A stretch of 64,000 nucleotides of DNA from Chryseobacterium sp. ERMR1:04 (GTDB taxonomy: Bacteria; Bacteroidota; Bacteroidia; Flavobacteriales; Weeksellaceae), in NCBI RefSeq assembly GCF_001297705.1, contig NZ_LIRF01000008.1, positions 248,001-312,000 of the forward strand, given 5' to 3'. A program made the translations under genes and the position numbers. Under the pieces are notes generated by a model that worked only from the letters and a program-made list of their open reading frames with translations, did no database searches and was not told the origin of the DNA. Positions 34,678 to 43,734 of this stretch are shown in pieces; the first letter of the stretch is position 1; every line of letters starts with the position of its first letter.

Positions 34678-36951
34678 TTAATTCTTAATAAATTTCTGTT
34701 GATAAACCGCTTTGTCAGTCACCACTTTTAGGATGTACATTCCTTTTGTAAGTGTACTTACATTAATCTGCCCATTATTGATTGGAGCATTGATCATCTT
34801 TCCAGAAAGATCAAAGATTACGGCACTTACAATTTTCTCCTGAGTTTTAATATTCAAAACATCAGATGTAGGATTCGGATAAATACCTAATTGTATTTTT
34901 TTAACCTCAGCAGTCGCTAAAGTAGAAGTCGTGGTATTTACGGTAAGCATTTTTTCAACCACTTTACCATTTGAATTAAAACTTAAAACGATATCTGCAG
35001 TTCCTGACCCTTGAGGGGTAAGAACTAATTCATCATCAAGATTAATCATAGCAGAAAGTATAGCCGTATTACTGTTAGATTTAACAGACTTAACAATAGC
35101 TGATGATAAATTATCTCCATCAGAAATTACGGTCTTCAAATCAATTGTAGTTGCCATATTCACAGACACCTGAGAAGGGAATGTATTGCTTACAACAGGA
35201 TTTGTCATATCTGGGAAAACTGCTACTGAAGGGAACCAATAATAATCATTTAGAGTTTTTGTATTGGTTAACGTTCCTGTATTATTATACGTATGAATCC
35301 AATTCTTTTGGTAATGAGCACCGTAACCACTTTCTGTAGTATTTAATATCAATTCATCTGTATTTGGATTTACACGCAATGCAGCTCCGTAAGGAATTTG
35401 CTTATAGGTTCCGGTTTGTCCCGGAAGTAAAGCAAAGCTTTCATTGAACGTTTTTGTAGTAACATCAAACTTCACAATTTGAGCACCTGAATTAAAAGAA
35501 TCAACAGAGTTAAGCCAATACAAAGTATTGTTTTTATTACTTGCAGTAAAACTTCCGGCGTTCCAAGCTCCCCAAGCTCCCAAATATTTCGTCGTAGGAA
35601 TATCATAACTTGTAGTTACAAAAGTTGTGGGATGAATATTTACTAATTTCTGATTTTGAATTGCCCAAATACTTCCATCTTTCGCCTGAACAATTGAATT
35701 GAAAGATCCTGCAATCGTACTAATAACCGTATCTGTAGTTGGATTGATTACCAATACCCCCGCAGCTTGTTTTATTGCAAAAACATATTGAGAAGTACGA
35801 ATCATCGTTCCTATTTGTCCGGCACTTGAACTTCCGCCACCTGTTGTTGGAATAACTGTTCCAACCTGCATATTATCAATATCAAATTTGAAGATACCGT
35901 TTGATGCACCGATATATCCTTTGTGTTCATTCACCCCAAGAAAAGATCTTCCATCTCCTCCTCCAATGGCATTAAATCCTGCAATTTTCTGCATTGTCTG
36001 AGCATTCGCAACAACTAATCTTCCTCCTGGCGTATATTGATGATCTCCACCATCAGCAGCTTGCTTTGAAATGAAGTAGAATTTATCTCCGTAAATTGTT
36101 CCAAATTGAGTGGTTGCTCCAAAAGCCTCATTATTATTAGCATTGCTGTAAACACGGTAATTAATATTTCCGTTATTATCTATAAAATTCACAGAACCAT
36201 TGGTATGGCCAAACCAATCTTCATTCACCATAAAATACCCATTGGTGAAATTAGTTGAAGAAACATAAGGGGTAACAGGCGTCATGGTAGAAGAAATTGG
36301 GAAATCATTAAATGATGCATTAAAATTCCAAACATCCCAAGAACCATTTTCCAGCGCTCTTGTACTTACTCCTACTGGTGAATATCCAAAATCAGAATCA
36401 GTAGGGTCTTTTGTCCAATATGACCAATATCCATTAACTGTCCATCCTGAAGACCAGTGATCAGCTGCATCTATTCCTGTATATTGATCAAAATCATAAG
36501 ATGTTGTATTTATAACTCCATTTACAGGGTAAAAAGGATAGGTTAAATTCCCAGCCTTGTAAAGACCATTTGAATTTACCCCATTTAAATCAAAACCAAA
36601 TCCCCCTACTGCAGAACCAAACTGGGTTCCCTGGTATAACAAAGAGAAAAATCTATGGTCGGCTTTTGCAATGGCTTTCAACATATCTTCACCTGTAGCA
36701 TTACCGTCCCATCTGAATCCCCATACTAATGCATCAGGATTTTTACTGTCATTCCATTGTACCACAAAAGCAGCTTCGTTTGCTCCTGTTCCTACCCAAT
36801 ATTGTACATCAGCAAACGTTAAAGTTGTAGTCGTCTGATTTTGGGTATTAGGGTTCTGAATATCATTTCGGGGTACCCCTTGTACTTTTACCTGTGCATT
36901 CGTAAAAAATGCAAACAGCAAAAGCATTGTAAAAAGATAAAACTTTTTCAT
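34678..36951 (-). CDS. T9SS-sorted surface/secreted protein of the B12 operon (DUF5074-like)
   Basis: This encodes 757 aa. A signal peptide (to about 19) precedes an N-terminal domain (about 40-180, WVGTGANEAAFVVQWND, VWGFRWDG), a beta-propeller-like DUF5074-type region (about 240-570), a short Ig-like region (about 590-670) and a C-terminal T9SS type A sorting domain (about 685-757: LGIYPNPTSDVLNI, GMYILKV, QQKFIKN). It is exported by T9SS to the surface or medium. As last gene behind a cobalamin riboswitch it most likely binds or captures cobamides; this is inferred from the operon, not from motifs. Confidence 0.78.
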   Translation of the reverse strand: MKKFYLFTMLLLFAFFTNAQVKVQGVPRNDIQNPNTQNQTTTTLTFADVQYWVGTGANEAAFVVQWNDSKNPDALVWGFRWDGNATGEDMLKAIAKADHRFFSLLYQGTQFGSAVGGFGFDLNGVNSNGLYKAGNLTYPFYPVNGVINTTSYDFDQYTGIDAADHWSSGWTVNGYWSYWTKDPTDSDFGYSPVGVSTRALENGSWDVWNFNASFNDFPISSTMTPVTPYVSSTNFTNGYFMVNEDWFGHTNGSVNFIDNNGNINYRVYSNANNNEAFGATTQFGTIYGDKFYFISKQAADGGDHQYTPGGRLVVANAQTMQKIAGFNAIGGGDGRSFLGVNEHKGYIGASNGIFKFDIDNMQVGTVIPTTGGGSSSAGQIGTMIRTSQYVFAIKQAAGVLVINPTTDTVISTIAGSFNSIVQAKDGSIWAIQNQKLVNIHPTTFVTTSYDIPTTKYLGAWGAWNAGSFTASNKNNTLYWLNSVDSFNSGAQIVKFDVTTKTFNESFALLPGQTGTYKQIPYGAALRVNPNTDELILNTTESGYGAHYQKNWIHTYNNTGTLTNTKTLNDYYWFPSVAVFPDMTNPVVSNTFPSQVSVNMATTIDLKTVISDGDNLSSAIVKSVKSNSNTAILSAMINLDDELVLTPQGSGTADIVLSFNSNGKVVEKMLTVNTTTSTLATAEVKKIQLGIYPNPTSDVLNIKTQEKIVSAVIFDLSGKMINAPINNGQINVSTLTKGMYILKVVTDKAVYQQKFIKN

Positions 36952-36987
36952 TTCTATTTAATTTTAAAAGTATTGTATTGTTGAATT

Positions 36988-38178
36988 TTATTTAAGATGT
37001 AAATCATACGCTCCGGCAACCTCAGTAGAGACTTCACCCAACCAACCTGCTTCCTGATTGGTTCCTGTATATACTTTCACAAAATCTACCCCGGGAAGTT
37101 TTACATAATTTCCGTTTCTGTCAACGGCCCAAGAGATATCGATATTGGAAGCTTCATCTGTATTCGGTGCATTATCTGCGTAGCCGTATTCATAAGATTT
37201 ACCTACCCAATAATTTCCCGTTCCGCTTTGGTCATAAAAATTATTCTGAAGCTTTGTTCCGCTAAAACTGTAAGAACTATCCGAAAGCCACAAAGGATAA
37301 TAGCTTTGCGAATGGAAGGCATTCCGTGTTTTAAATCCGTTATTCCCAAGATTGTCTTGCCATTTGATATATTCTACATCAGCTTGCCAAAACTCACTTC
37401 CGGGAACGGGAGGCTTATTTTCATTGGGTTTAAAATAGGTTATATTGAAATTTTTAACCGTTGTATTTTTAAAGTACTCGCTTCCTGCTATTTCGTACCA
37501 TTCATTATCATCCGGCTTTCCGTTTTTATTTCTGTCATAGGCAACCATAATAATTCCCGGTTCACAAGATCCTGAACGAGAATCATTAGCATCACTCGCA
37601 AAGAAAGCATTTCCAAGAATTTTAAAATCTCTTCCGTTCATGTTTGGAACGGTATGATCAAAACCAAAAACAACATATCCTCCATATCCTCCAAGGCTAA
37701 TCATTGTAGAATTGCCTCCTACCAAAGATTCTCTGGCTCTCTGAATCATATCAGCCGCTGTATTCCCTGGAGCATATTCTGGAATTTCGTTCATAAACTG
37801 TCCTACCGCAGGACGAAAATCAAATACATTAGAAATATATTTGCTGTAAGTTCCCGTCTCGTGATTAACAACTATTTTAGAATTATACGTTTTTACACTT
37901 CCATTCACATCAATTTTTAATGTTAAAGGATACGTATTGGCTTTTGAACTGATAAATTCCAGCTCTGAGCTTTGTGAAATAATAGAATCATTAATACTCC
38001 AGGTAAAATTTCCTGAAACATTTGTCGGGATACTCAATACTTTAAAACGGTCAACAGAATAAGATCCATCAAGACCATTAAAAGAAAAATCATCATCGTC
38101 ACTTTTACAAGATACAACCGAGATAAGGAGGACTGATAAAAGTAAAATATTGAAATAGTTAAACGTAATTCTCTTCAT
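36988..38178 (-). CDS. PKD-like surface lipoprotein of the B12 operon
   Basis: This encodes 396 aa. The lipoprotein signal ends VVSC (Cys24), followed by KSDDDD, an acidic run that in Bacteroidetes marks lipoproteins for the outer face. An Ig/PKD-like domain (about 40-105, FTWSINDSIISQSSELEF) leads to a larger domain (about 110-396) rich in Trp, Gly and Asn, with an EF-hand-like DRNKNGKPDDNEW. Genes of this type sit next to BtuB in Bacteroidetes cobalamin operons. It may hold ligand or scaffold the receptor; no direct evidence of binding. Confidence 0.72.
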   Translation of the reverse strand: MKRITFNYFNILLLSVLLISVVSCKSDDDDFSFNGLDGSYSVDRFKVLSIPTNVSGNFTWSINDSIISQSSELEFISSKANTYPLTLKIDVNGSVKTYNSKIVVNHETGTYSKYISNVFDFRPAVGQFMNEIPEYAPGNTAADMIQRARESLVGGNSTMISLGGYGGYVVFGFDHTVPNMNGRDFKILGNAFFASDANDSRSGSCEPGIIMVAYDRNKNGKPDDNEWYEIAGSEYFKNTTVKNFNITYFKPNENKPPVPGSEFWQADVEYIKWQDNLGNNGFKTRNAFHSQSYYPLWLSDSSYSFSGTKLQNNFYDQSGTGNYWVGKSYEYGYADNAPNTDEASNIDISWAVDRNGNYVKLPGVDFVKVYTGTNQEAGWLGEVSTEVAGAYDLHLK

Positions 38179-38191
38179 ATGTTAGATTTAA

Positions 38192-39328
38192 TTATTTGTA
38201 TAAAAAAGCAAAATGCGCGGGGATATTTCCGCCTTCGGTTTTCCATTTGAAATGTCCGTTCCTATCAAAACAGTATACAAATCCCATAGCAACATAGTTT
38301 CTGGCATCGGTAATGTAAATATCTTCCGTAATAGGATTTACCATAATTCCGTAAGGTGTTTTGATAGCGTTAATGTATTCCTGATCAATAATTTTATTAG
38401 AAATAATCTCCTCGGTTTTTACATCTATAATTCCGAAAGTTTTTGTGTAGGCGTGCGTATTGTAATTGAACTCGTTTCCATAGTAATACAACTTGTCGTT
38501 CACAATGGTCATTTCGCTAACCGCAATATGAAAGTCTTTCTTTATTGCCCCCGTTGCCGCATCCATTAAATATAAGCTTGACGGCACTGTATAATAATCT
38601 CCTCTTGAGCTTACATACAGATCTCCATAATTATCTTTTTGCAGACGGTGAAGATTAATGGCAACATCCACTTTTTTAGTCTCCGTGAACGAAGTGAGAT
38701 CAATTACTGAAACTGTCTTATCATAGTTAGGAACCATATATCCTCCTGAATTTGCTACGAAAAGCTTGTTTCCTACGATTGCCATTTCTTCAGGCTGATA
38801 TCCAACTGTTACTTGTCTTTGTATGGAAAGAGAAGTCGTATCAATCTCCACTACTTTTCCCTTTGGAGCATTAGGATTAATATCTACTGGTCCGGCATAA
38901 CTGCTCGCGTATGCTTTTCCGTCTTTAAAAACCATATATCTGCAATTCTGCAACGGGATGGTTTTAATACGCTTCGCTGTCTTAGCATCCAAAACCTCTA
39001 TTTTGTTGGAAACATTAACAACGATATATAATTTGCTTCCGTAAATTTTAATATCGTTTCCAACATCACCTAATTCCTTTACGACATTGGGATTAATCTC
39101 TGCGTAAATATTCCTGTGATACGTTCCTGTGGTATAATCAAAAAAATCCAGGGTGCATTTATTACTCCCCATATTTCCTTCATTCAACATATAGAACCCT
39201 TTGATTGCTGTATTTTCAGGTATGGCAAGTCCGGGAACAACTTCTGAACGCACAATAATATCGTCTGTACGACATGAAACTAGAAAAGCCAACGTAAAAA
39301 ATAATAGAAAAATGTTTAGCTTCTTCAT
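38192..39328 (-). CDS. YncE-like beta-propeller surface lipoprotein, BtuG-like
   Basis: This encodes 378 aa. The lipoprotein signal ends FLVSC (Cys19), followed by RTDD. The rest is a seven-bladed-propeller pattern with repeated GxKLYIVxN-type strands (SKLYIVVN, NKLFVANSGG, DLYVSSRGD, DKLYYYGN). In Bacteroides the propeller lipoprotein BtuG caps BtuB and binds cobalamin very tightly. Position directly after the BtuB-like gene (4-nt overlap, ATGA) behind a cobalamin riboswitch makes a BtuG role likely. I cannot judge cobalamin-contact residues from sequence alone. Confidence 0.75.
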   Translation of the reverse strand: MKKLNIFLLFFTLAFLVSCRTDDIIVRSEVVPGLAIPENTAIKGFYMLNEGNMGSNKCTLDFFDYTTGTYHRNIYAEINPNVVKELGDVGNDIKIYGSKLYIVVNVSNKIEVLDAKTAKRIKTIPLQNCRYMVFKDGKAYASSYAGPVDINPNAPKGKVVEIDTTSLSIQRQVTVGYQPEEMAIVGNKLFVANSGGYMVPNYDKTVSVIDLTSFTETKKVDVAINLHRLQKDNYGDLYVSSRGDYYTVPSSLYLMDAATGAIKKDFHIAVSEMTIVNDKLYYYGNEFNYNTHAYTKTFGIIDVKTEEIISNKIIDQEYINAIKTPYGIMVNPITEDIYITDARNYVAMGFVYCFDRNGHFKWKTEGGNIPAHFAFLYK

Positions 39329-41352
39329 AAAGTGTAGTTTAAAATAAGTTTAAAATTTCTTCCCGGCATTGGATAATTAATTACGACATCATAGTATTGA
39401 TTAAACATATTATTCATTTCTAAGCTTACTTTGAATTGTTGCTTATGCCAATTAAATTTCTTCTGAACAGATAAATCATGCGTATACCAAGGCTGTACAT
39501 AATTATATTGATTGTTATCCTGATTCACATCGTAACGCTTACCCACGTACATTGCGCTATAATTAAAACTCCAGTCTTTATAATCTGCCATTAACGTAAA
39601 AGTTCCGCTATGCCAAGGGGTATAAGCAATTTGATCTTTATAGAATGTATCCTCAGGATTCGTCATATCTCTGGCACTTTGATACGTGTAGGAAAGCAAT
39701 GGCTTAAGCTTAACATTCCCCAACATCATATCCGCCTGAACATTCACGTCTACTCCAACAATTTCAACCAAACCAAGATTCATCATCAGCCAACGGAACA
39801 TACTTCCATTAGGAGCTGCGATAATTTTATCTTCAACTTTATTATAGTAACCATCAACTTTTGCATAGAAATTTTTAAGAATTGGTTTATCAAAACTTTT
39901 CTGATAGGTAAAGCCAATGTCATACTGATTGGTATACTCCGGTTTCAGATACGTATTTCCTATATAGGTATAATACAAATCATTGAAAGTTGGCATTCTA
40001 AAAATCCTTTTATAAAAAGCCCTCAACGTAAGCTCTGGAATAATGAGTGGCTGATAGCTCATGAATAAAGATGGAGTCCATTCTTGTCTATCAGGTGACT
40101 TAATATTACGTTCAACATGCTCTTGGACAAATGTTCCTAAAACACTTCCCAACACCTTAAATCTATTCCATTGATAGGTGGATGCTAAAGCTACCAACGA
40201 AGTATAACGAGTGGGAAAAGAAAATTTGTCTAAGTTAGCATCCAGATTATTGAATTGAAAATCACCATTTACACTCACATCCCAATTGGAATTAATAGAA
40301 TATAAATTTGATGATGAAACATACACTTCTCTTTGGATAAAAGTATTATCTGCATACTTTAGATACTCTGTTCTAACAGTATCAAGAAAGTGCGTATAGT
40401 CATAAGCAAATTTTGCTTTAAACTGAGTTTCTAATTTTGGAAATAGTTTTTTTCTTACATGAGCTTGAACGAAGTAATTTTCATCAGACATTCTTGCACC
40501 ACGAGCATCAAAACGCCCATTTACAATTGAAGCAGGCAATCCACGATTTGAAATATACCCATAACCACGAACATTCCAAGTTCCGTTATTTAGAGTTCCG
40601 TTTACACTGGTTTCAAAACGTTTTGCATTAATATCAGAATCCTGTCGTTTTGCAATAACATCATAAGCCTGTTCTCCATCAGGATATTTTTTAGCATAAC
40701 GGTATCTGTAGATCCCATCACTCTGCATAAATTCCGAACTGAAACTCGCAGAAACTCTTGGTGAAATTTTTTGTTCTAACCGAAATGAAGGATTAAATAA
40801 ATCAATAGAGGCATTCTTTAATCTTACAACAAGATTAGTTTTTTTATTTCCTGTAAAATAGGGTGTTTTAGGCTGTAAATAAATAGAGCTGGAAGATCCA
40901 AAATCTTTTGCAGGTTGAAAAATTTCACTTTTCTGCCCATTATATAATGATATTTCTTCCAAATCATCCAAAGAATATCTTCCTAAATCCACAAGTCCAT
41001 TTTGAGCATTTCCCAACTGAATCCCATCATAAAAAACGCCAACATGCTGACTTCCTAAGCTTCGAACATTGATTGTTTTTAGCCCTCCAATTCCACCGTA
41101 GTCTTTAATCTGAATCCCCGAAAAATAACGCAATGCATCGGCAACAGAATGGCTATTAAGTCTCTCAAGCTCTTCTCCTGAAAGCGTCTGTGCAGGAAGA
41201 ATTTCTTTAAAATTCTTTTTGTAAATAGTAACAGGAACAATGTGTTGCTCTTTAAGAGTATCTCTTTTTGTTTGGGAACATAAGAGTTGAGCCGTTAGCA
41301 CAACGAATATGACAATAACTTTATGAAGTCCGGAAGTAAATTTTGATACCAT
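39325..41352 (-). CDS. btuB: TonB-dependent cobalamin receptor (BtuB-like)
   Basis: This encodes 675 aa from ATG 41352, giving a good signal peptide (to about 26, QLLCSQ). An in-frame start 26 codons upstream (41430) has no signal sense and lies in the leader. A plug domain (about 50-165: LSGEELERLNSHSVADALRYFSGIQIKDYGG, split over the first strand and helix, then IDGIQLG-like YDGIQLGNAQNG) precedes a 22-strand barrel ending in Phe/Leu-rich NFKLILNYTL. It imports cobalamin across the outer membrane using TonB. The cobalamin riboswitch lies 120 nt upstream. Confidence 0.88.
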   Translation of the reverse strand: MVSKFTSGLHKVIVIFVVLTAQLLCSQTKRDTLKEQHIVPVTIYKKNFKEILPAQTLSGEELERLNSHSVADALRYFSGIQIKDYGGIGGLKTINVRSLGSQHVGVFYDGIQLGNAQNGLVDLGRYSLDDLEEISLYNGQKSEIFQPAKDFGSSSSIYLQPKTPYFTGNKKTNLVVRLKNASIDLFNPSFRLEQKISPRVSASFSSEFMQSDGIYRYRYAKKYPDGEQAYDVIAKRQDSDINAKRFETSVNGTLNNGTWNVRGYGYISNRGLPASIVNGRFDARGARMSDENYFVQAHVRKKLFPKLETQFKAKFAYDYTHFLDTVRTEYLKYADNTFIQREVYVSSSNLYSINSNWDVSVNGDFQFNNLDANLDKFSFPTRYTSLVALASTYQWNRFKVLGSVLGTFVQEHVERNIKSPDRQEWTPSLFMSYQPLIIPELTLRAFYKRIFRMPTFNDLYYTYIGNTYLKPEYTNQYDIGFTYQKSFDKPILKNFYAKVDGYYNKVEDKIIAAPNGSMFRWLMMNLGLVEIVGVDVNVQADMMLGNVKLKPLLSYTYQSARDMTNPEDTFYKDQIAYTPWHSGTFTLMADYKDWSFNYSAMYVGKRYDVNQDNNQYNYVQPWYTHDLSVQKKFNWHKQQFKVSLEMNNMFNQYYDVVINYPMPGRNFKLILNYTL

Positions 41353-41471
41353 TAGCTCTTTGAAAATAATAACGCTAATGGATATAAGAAAGCAGCAATG
41401 AAAAGCACAGCGATAACTGCACAGAATCATTGATGTCCTAAGCTTTATTCCACGAAAGCGTCAAACGTTAA

Positions 41472-41632
41472 ATCTTCTGGCAGGTCTTCTGACTTACTCC
41501 ATTTTTGAAATCCTTCCCATTAAAAAAACAGTGGATATAATTTTCAAAAACTTTTTTGTGGAGCTTACAGCAGCGGGTCTGTTCCGGATTTACACCGAAT
41601 TCCCTTTTAAGCGCTTTTTAGGGCTCACCAGA
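41472..41632 (-). promoter_or_regulatory. Cobalamin (AdoCbl) riboswitch
   Basis: On the minus strand the conserved cobalamin elements occur in order: GGTGAGCCCT near the 5' end, GGGAATTCGGTGTAAATCC, GGAACAGACCCGCTGCTGTAA and the B12 box AAGTCAGAAGACCTGCC (41479-41495). Together with the 120-nt leader this controls the four-gene btuB operon, which should be shut off when cobalamin is plentiful. A -7/-33 promoter sits immediately upstream. The gap 41353-41746 is fully explained by leader, riboswitch, promoter and the neighbouring terminator. Confidence 0.95.
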
Positions 41633-41638
41633 TTTTGG

Positions 41639-41667
41639 CAAAGATAGAAAATTATCAGCATATACAA
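41639..41667 (-). promoter_or_regulatory. -33/-7 promoter of the riboswitch operon
   Basis: On the minus strand: TTG, 18 nt, TATCTTTG (41639-41646). The start of transcription would fall at the 5' edge of the riboswitch. Confidence 0.65.
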
Positions 41668-41700
41668 TACCTCACTTAATTAAATGAATTTCAACTAAAT

Positions 41701-41735
41701 AACAAAAACATCCCGCTAATTTCTTAACGGGATGT
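41701..41735 (-). terminator. Terminator of the MbnP-MbnH-barrel operon
   Basis: On the minus strand ACATCCCGTTA and TAGCGGGATGT pair around a short loop and are followed by TTTTTG. Confidence 0.85.
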
Positions 41736-41746
41736 AAATAATTATG

Positions 41747-42688
41747 TTAAATTCCAAAGTTGATAAAAACACTCAGTCGGGATTTCGCTTCAATATCTCC
41801 TCCTGCTAAATTAGAATAAGCGGGAAGCATCACTTCACTTCCCAAACTAAACTTTTTATAAGAGGCTTCAAAACCCAATTTTCCGTATAAAGCACTTCCT
41901 GCGGTATTGGGTAAATCTTCACGAAACTGTTTATTTCGATCATATACTTCTCCCTGCATTCCTACTTTTCCTGAAAAAATAACTTTTTCATTGGCGATAA
42001 GTTGATAGAATCCGGTGGCTGAATAATTCCATTGGTTTCCAAAATCATAATGCTTCTTGTTCTCTGTTTTAATGGTATAATCTGTGTTTAAAAGAACAGC
42101 AACTTTATTTTTCTGAAATTTATAATTCAAAACCATCTGATAATCCCAGCTTCCTGTTCCCAGCTGAAAACTAGGATTAACGCCTGTAATTCCTTTCTCA
42201 TCAAACTTTCCTAAGGGAACTTTCACTCCAACTCCTCCATTTAATTGATGAATATTATCTTTTGAATTAATTAACTGATAGATTCCCATCAAATTCAAAT
42301 CTCCAATTCCATTGATCTTAATATCACCCTGCATGGTTTTCTTTTCATGAAAATGAAATGGCAAACTCGCGTATACACTTAGCTTTTTAGTTAAAGGAAT
42401 CTTTCCCCAAAGCTGAATGGTATTGAAATATTGATCCTGCGTTAAATCCTTTACAAATAGATTTTCTTTTGCTTTATAATGCTGTGCAAAATATTTAATT
42501 CCTATAAATTGTGGATTCAATAAAGACTCAAAACCAGAAGAACCGTTTCCTGCAGCACATCCGCAAGCATCACAATCATCAAAAACCATTTCATGAAAAT
42601 CAGTAGGAATATAAAGACTGTCAGTGATTGCTTTAGCCTGAAATAAATTACATAAAATCAAGCTTATTATTAAAATTATTCTTTTCAT
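41747..42688 (-). CDS. Outer-membrane beta-barrel protein linked to MbnPH
   Basis: This encodes 313 aa. A signal peptide (to about 20) is followed by a Cys-rich stretch DDCDACGCAAG (about 37-47), then alternating strands (LWGKIPLTKKLSVYASLPF, FQLGTGSWDYQMVLNYKF) and a terminal aromatic/Ile strand SRLSVFINFGI, as in 'transporter'-type outer-membrane barrels. The Cys cluster near the mature N-terminus could bind metal. It follows MbnH with 2 nt spacing, so it likely works with the MbnP-MbnH pair, perhaps passing copper across the outer membrane. Confidence 0.75.
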   Translation of the reverse strand: MKRIILIISLILCNLFQAKAITDSLYIPTDFHEMVFDDCDACGCAAGNGSSGFESLLNPQFIGIKYFAQHYKAKENLFVKDLTQDQYFNTIQLWGKIPLTKKLSVYASLPFHFHEKKTMQGDIKINGIGDLNLMGIYQLINSKDNIHQLNGGVGVKVPLGKFDEKGITGVNPSFQLGTGSWDYQMVLNYKFQKNKVAVLLNTDYTIKTENKKHYDFGNQWNYSATGFYQLIANEKVIFSGKVGMQGEVYDRNKQFREDLPNTAGSALYGKLGFEASYKKFSLGSEVMLPAYSNLAGGDIEAKSRLSVFINFGI

Positions 42689-42690
42689 GT

Positions 42691-43734
42691 TTACTCAGAA
42701 AATTTTGGGTTTGAAATAAAGTTTTTATCGGACAATGTTTTCAGAAAGGTAATAATGAACTGCTTCTCCTGATCGTTCATCGCAATTCCGACATGACCGT
42801 TTTGTTTTAATTGAGGATCAAGATTGGGCTGATTTTCCACATTATCTGAATAGAAATTAAGTACTGCATTTAAGGTGTAAAATCTCCCGTCATGCATGTA
42901 AGGTGCAGTATATTCAATATTCCTTAAACTCGGAACGCGGAATTTCATCCAATCGTTTTGATCAAGCGTCACTCTATATCGTCCCGCATCTTTGAACTGC
43001 GTATTATAATACATTCCTGTATTTCTGAAACTTTCATCTGTAAACAATGCTCCGCTGTGGCAGGAAGCACATTTCTGCTGAAATAAATTCATCCCCTGCG
43101 TTTCTTCTGAAGTAAAATTTTCTTTTCCTTGTTTAAATCTGTCATATTTCGAATCTGCGGAAATCATCGTCGCCATAAATTGTGACAACGCTTTCAACAC
43201 TCTTTCCCCTGTGATACTTTCATCGCCATAAGCAGACTTAAATAATTTTTTATACTTAGAATCTCCGCTTAATTTTGAAATAACCTCAGGCATCGAACTA
43301 TCCATTTCATCTTCGTTGGTTATTGGAATTATTGGCTGTTCATTTAAATTATGAATGACTCCATCCCACATATATCGTTTTAGAAATGCCATGTTTTGAA
43401 TCGGTGGAGCGTTTCTGATTCCAATTCGATCATCAACACCATGACTTACGGTATGACCGTGATGGGTAAATGCATTTTCCTGAATATGACAGAAACCACA
43501 TGAGATGGTATTATTTCGTGAAAGCTTGCCTTCATAGAATAATTTTCGTCCCAACTCTACTCCATTTTTGGTAATAGGATTTCCAGATTGATCGAAAGTC
43601 AATTCAGAAAAATAGGAAGGAAACTCCAAGTTGTAAGCTTCATCTTTTTCCAGCGGCTCTATTACCTCATCCGAACACGATATAACGCTTAGAAAAGAAA
43701 AAAGAATCAATCCCGTTTTTATTATTTTAATCAT
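42691..43734 (-). CDS. Di-haem cytochrome c peroxidase-like protein, MbnH-like
   Basis: This encodes 347 aa. Lipoprotein signal VISC (Cys20). Two haem c sites: C79-G-F-C-H83 and C222-A-S-C-H226. The family fold is visible in LGRKLFYEGKLSRNNTISCG, RNAPPIQNMAFLKRYMWDG and MHDGRFYTLNAVLNFY. In methanotrophs MbnH oxidises a Trp of MbnP to kynurenine, which forms a copper site. The MbnP-like gene lies directly upstream and overlaps by 8 nt. I cannot see a methanobactin precursor or biosynthesis gene. Confidence 0.87.
   Translation of the reverse strand: MIKIIKTGLILFSFLSVISCSDEVIEPLEKDEAYNLEFPSYFSELTFDQSGNPITKNGVELGRKLFYEGKLSRNNTISCGFCHIQENAFTHHGHTVSHGVDDRIGIRNAPPIQNMAFLKRYMWDGVIHNLNEQPIIPITNEDEMDSSMPEVISKLSGDSKYKKLFKSAYGDESITGERVLKALSQFMATMISADSKYDRFKQGKENFTSEETQGMNLFQQKCASCHSGALFTDESFRNTGMYYNTQFKDAGRYRVTLDQNDWMKFRVPSLRNIEYTAPYMHDGRFYTLNAVLNFYSDNVENQPNLDPQLKQNGHVGIAMNDQEKQFIITFLKTLSDKNFISNPKFSE

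Noticed and set aside
41353..41430. 26-codon upstream extension of the BtuB-like gene
   Set aside because: It lies in the riboswitch leader and the downstream ATG starts a normal signal peptide.
34678..41430. SusC/SusD polysaccharide utilisation locus
   Set aside because: There is no SusD-type protein or glycosidase, and the cobalamin riboswitch gives a better explanation.
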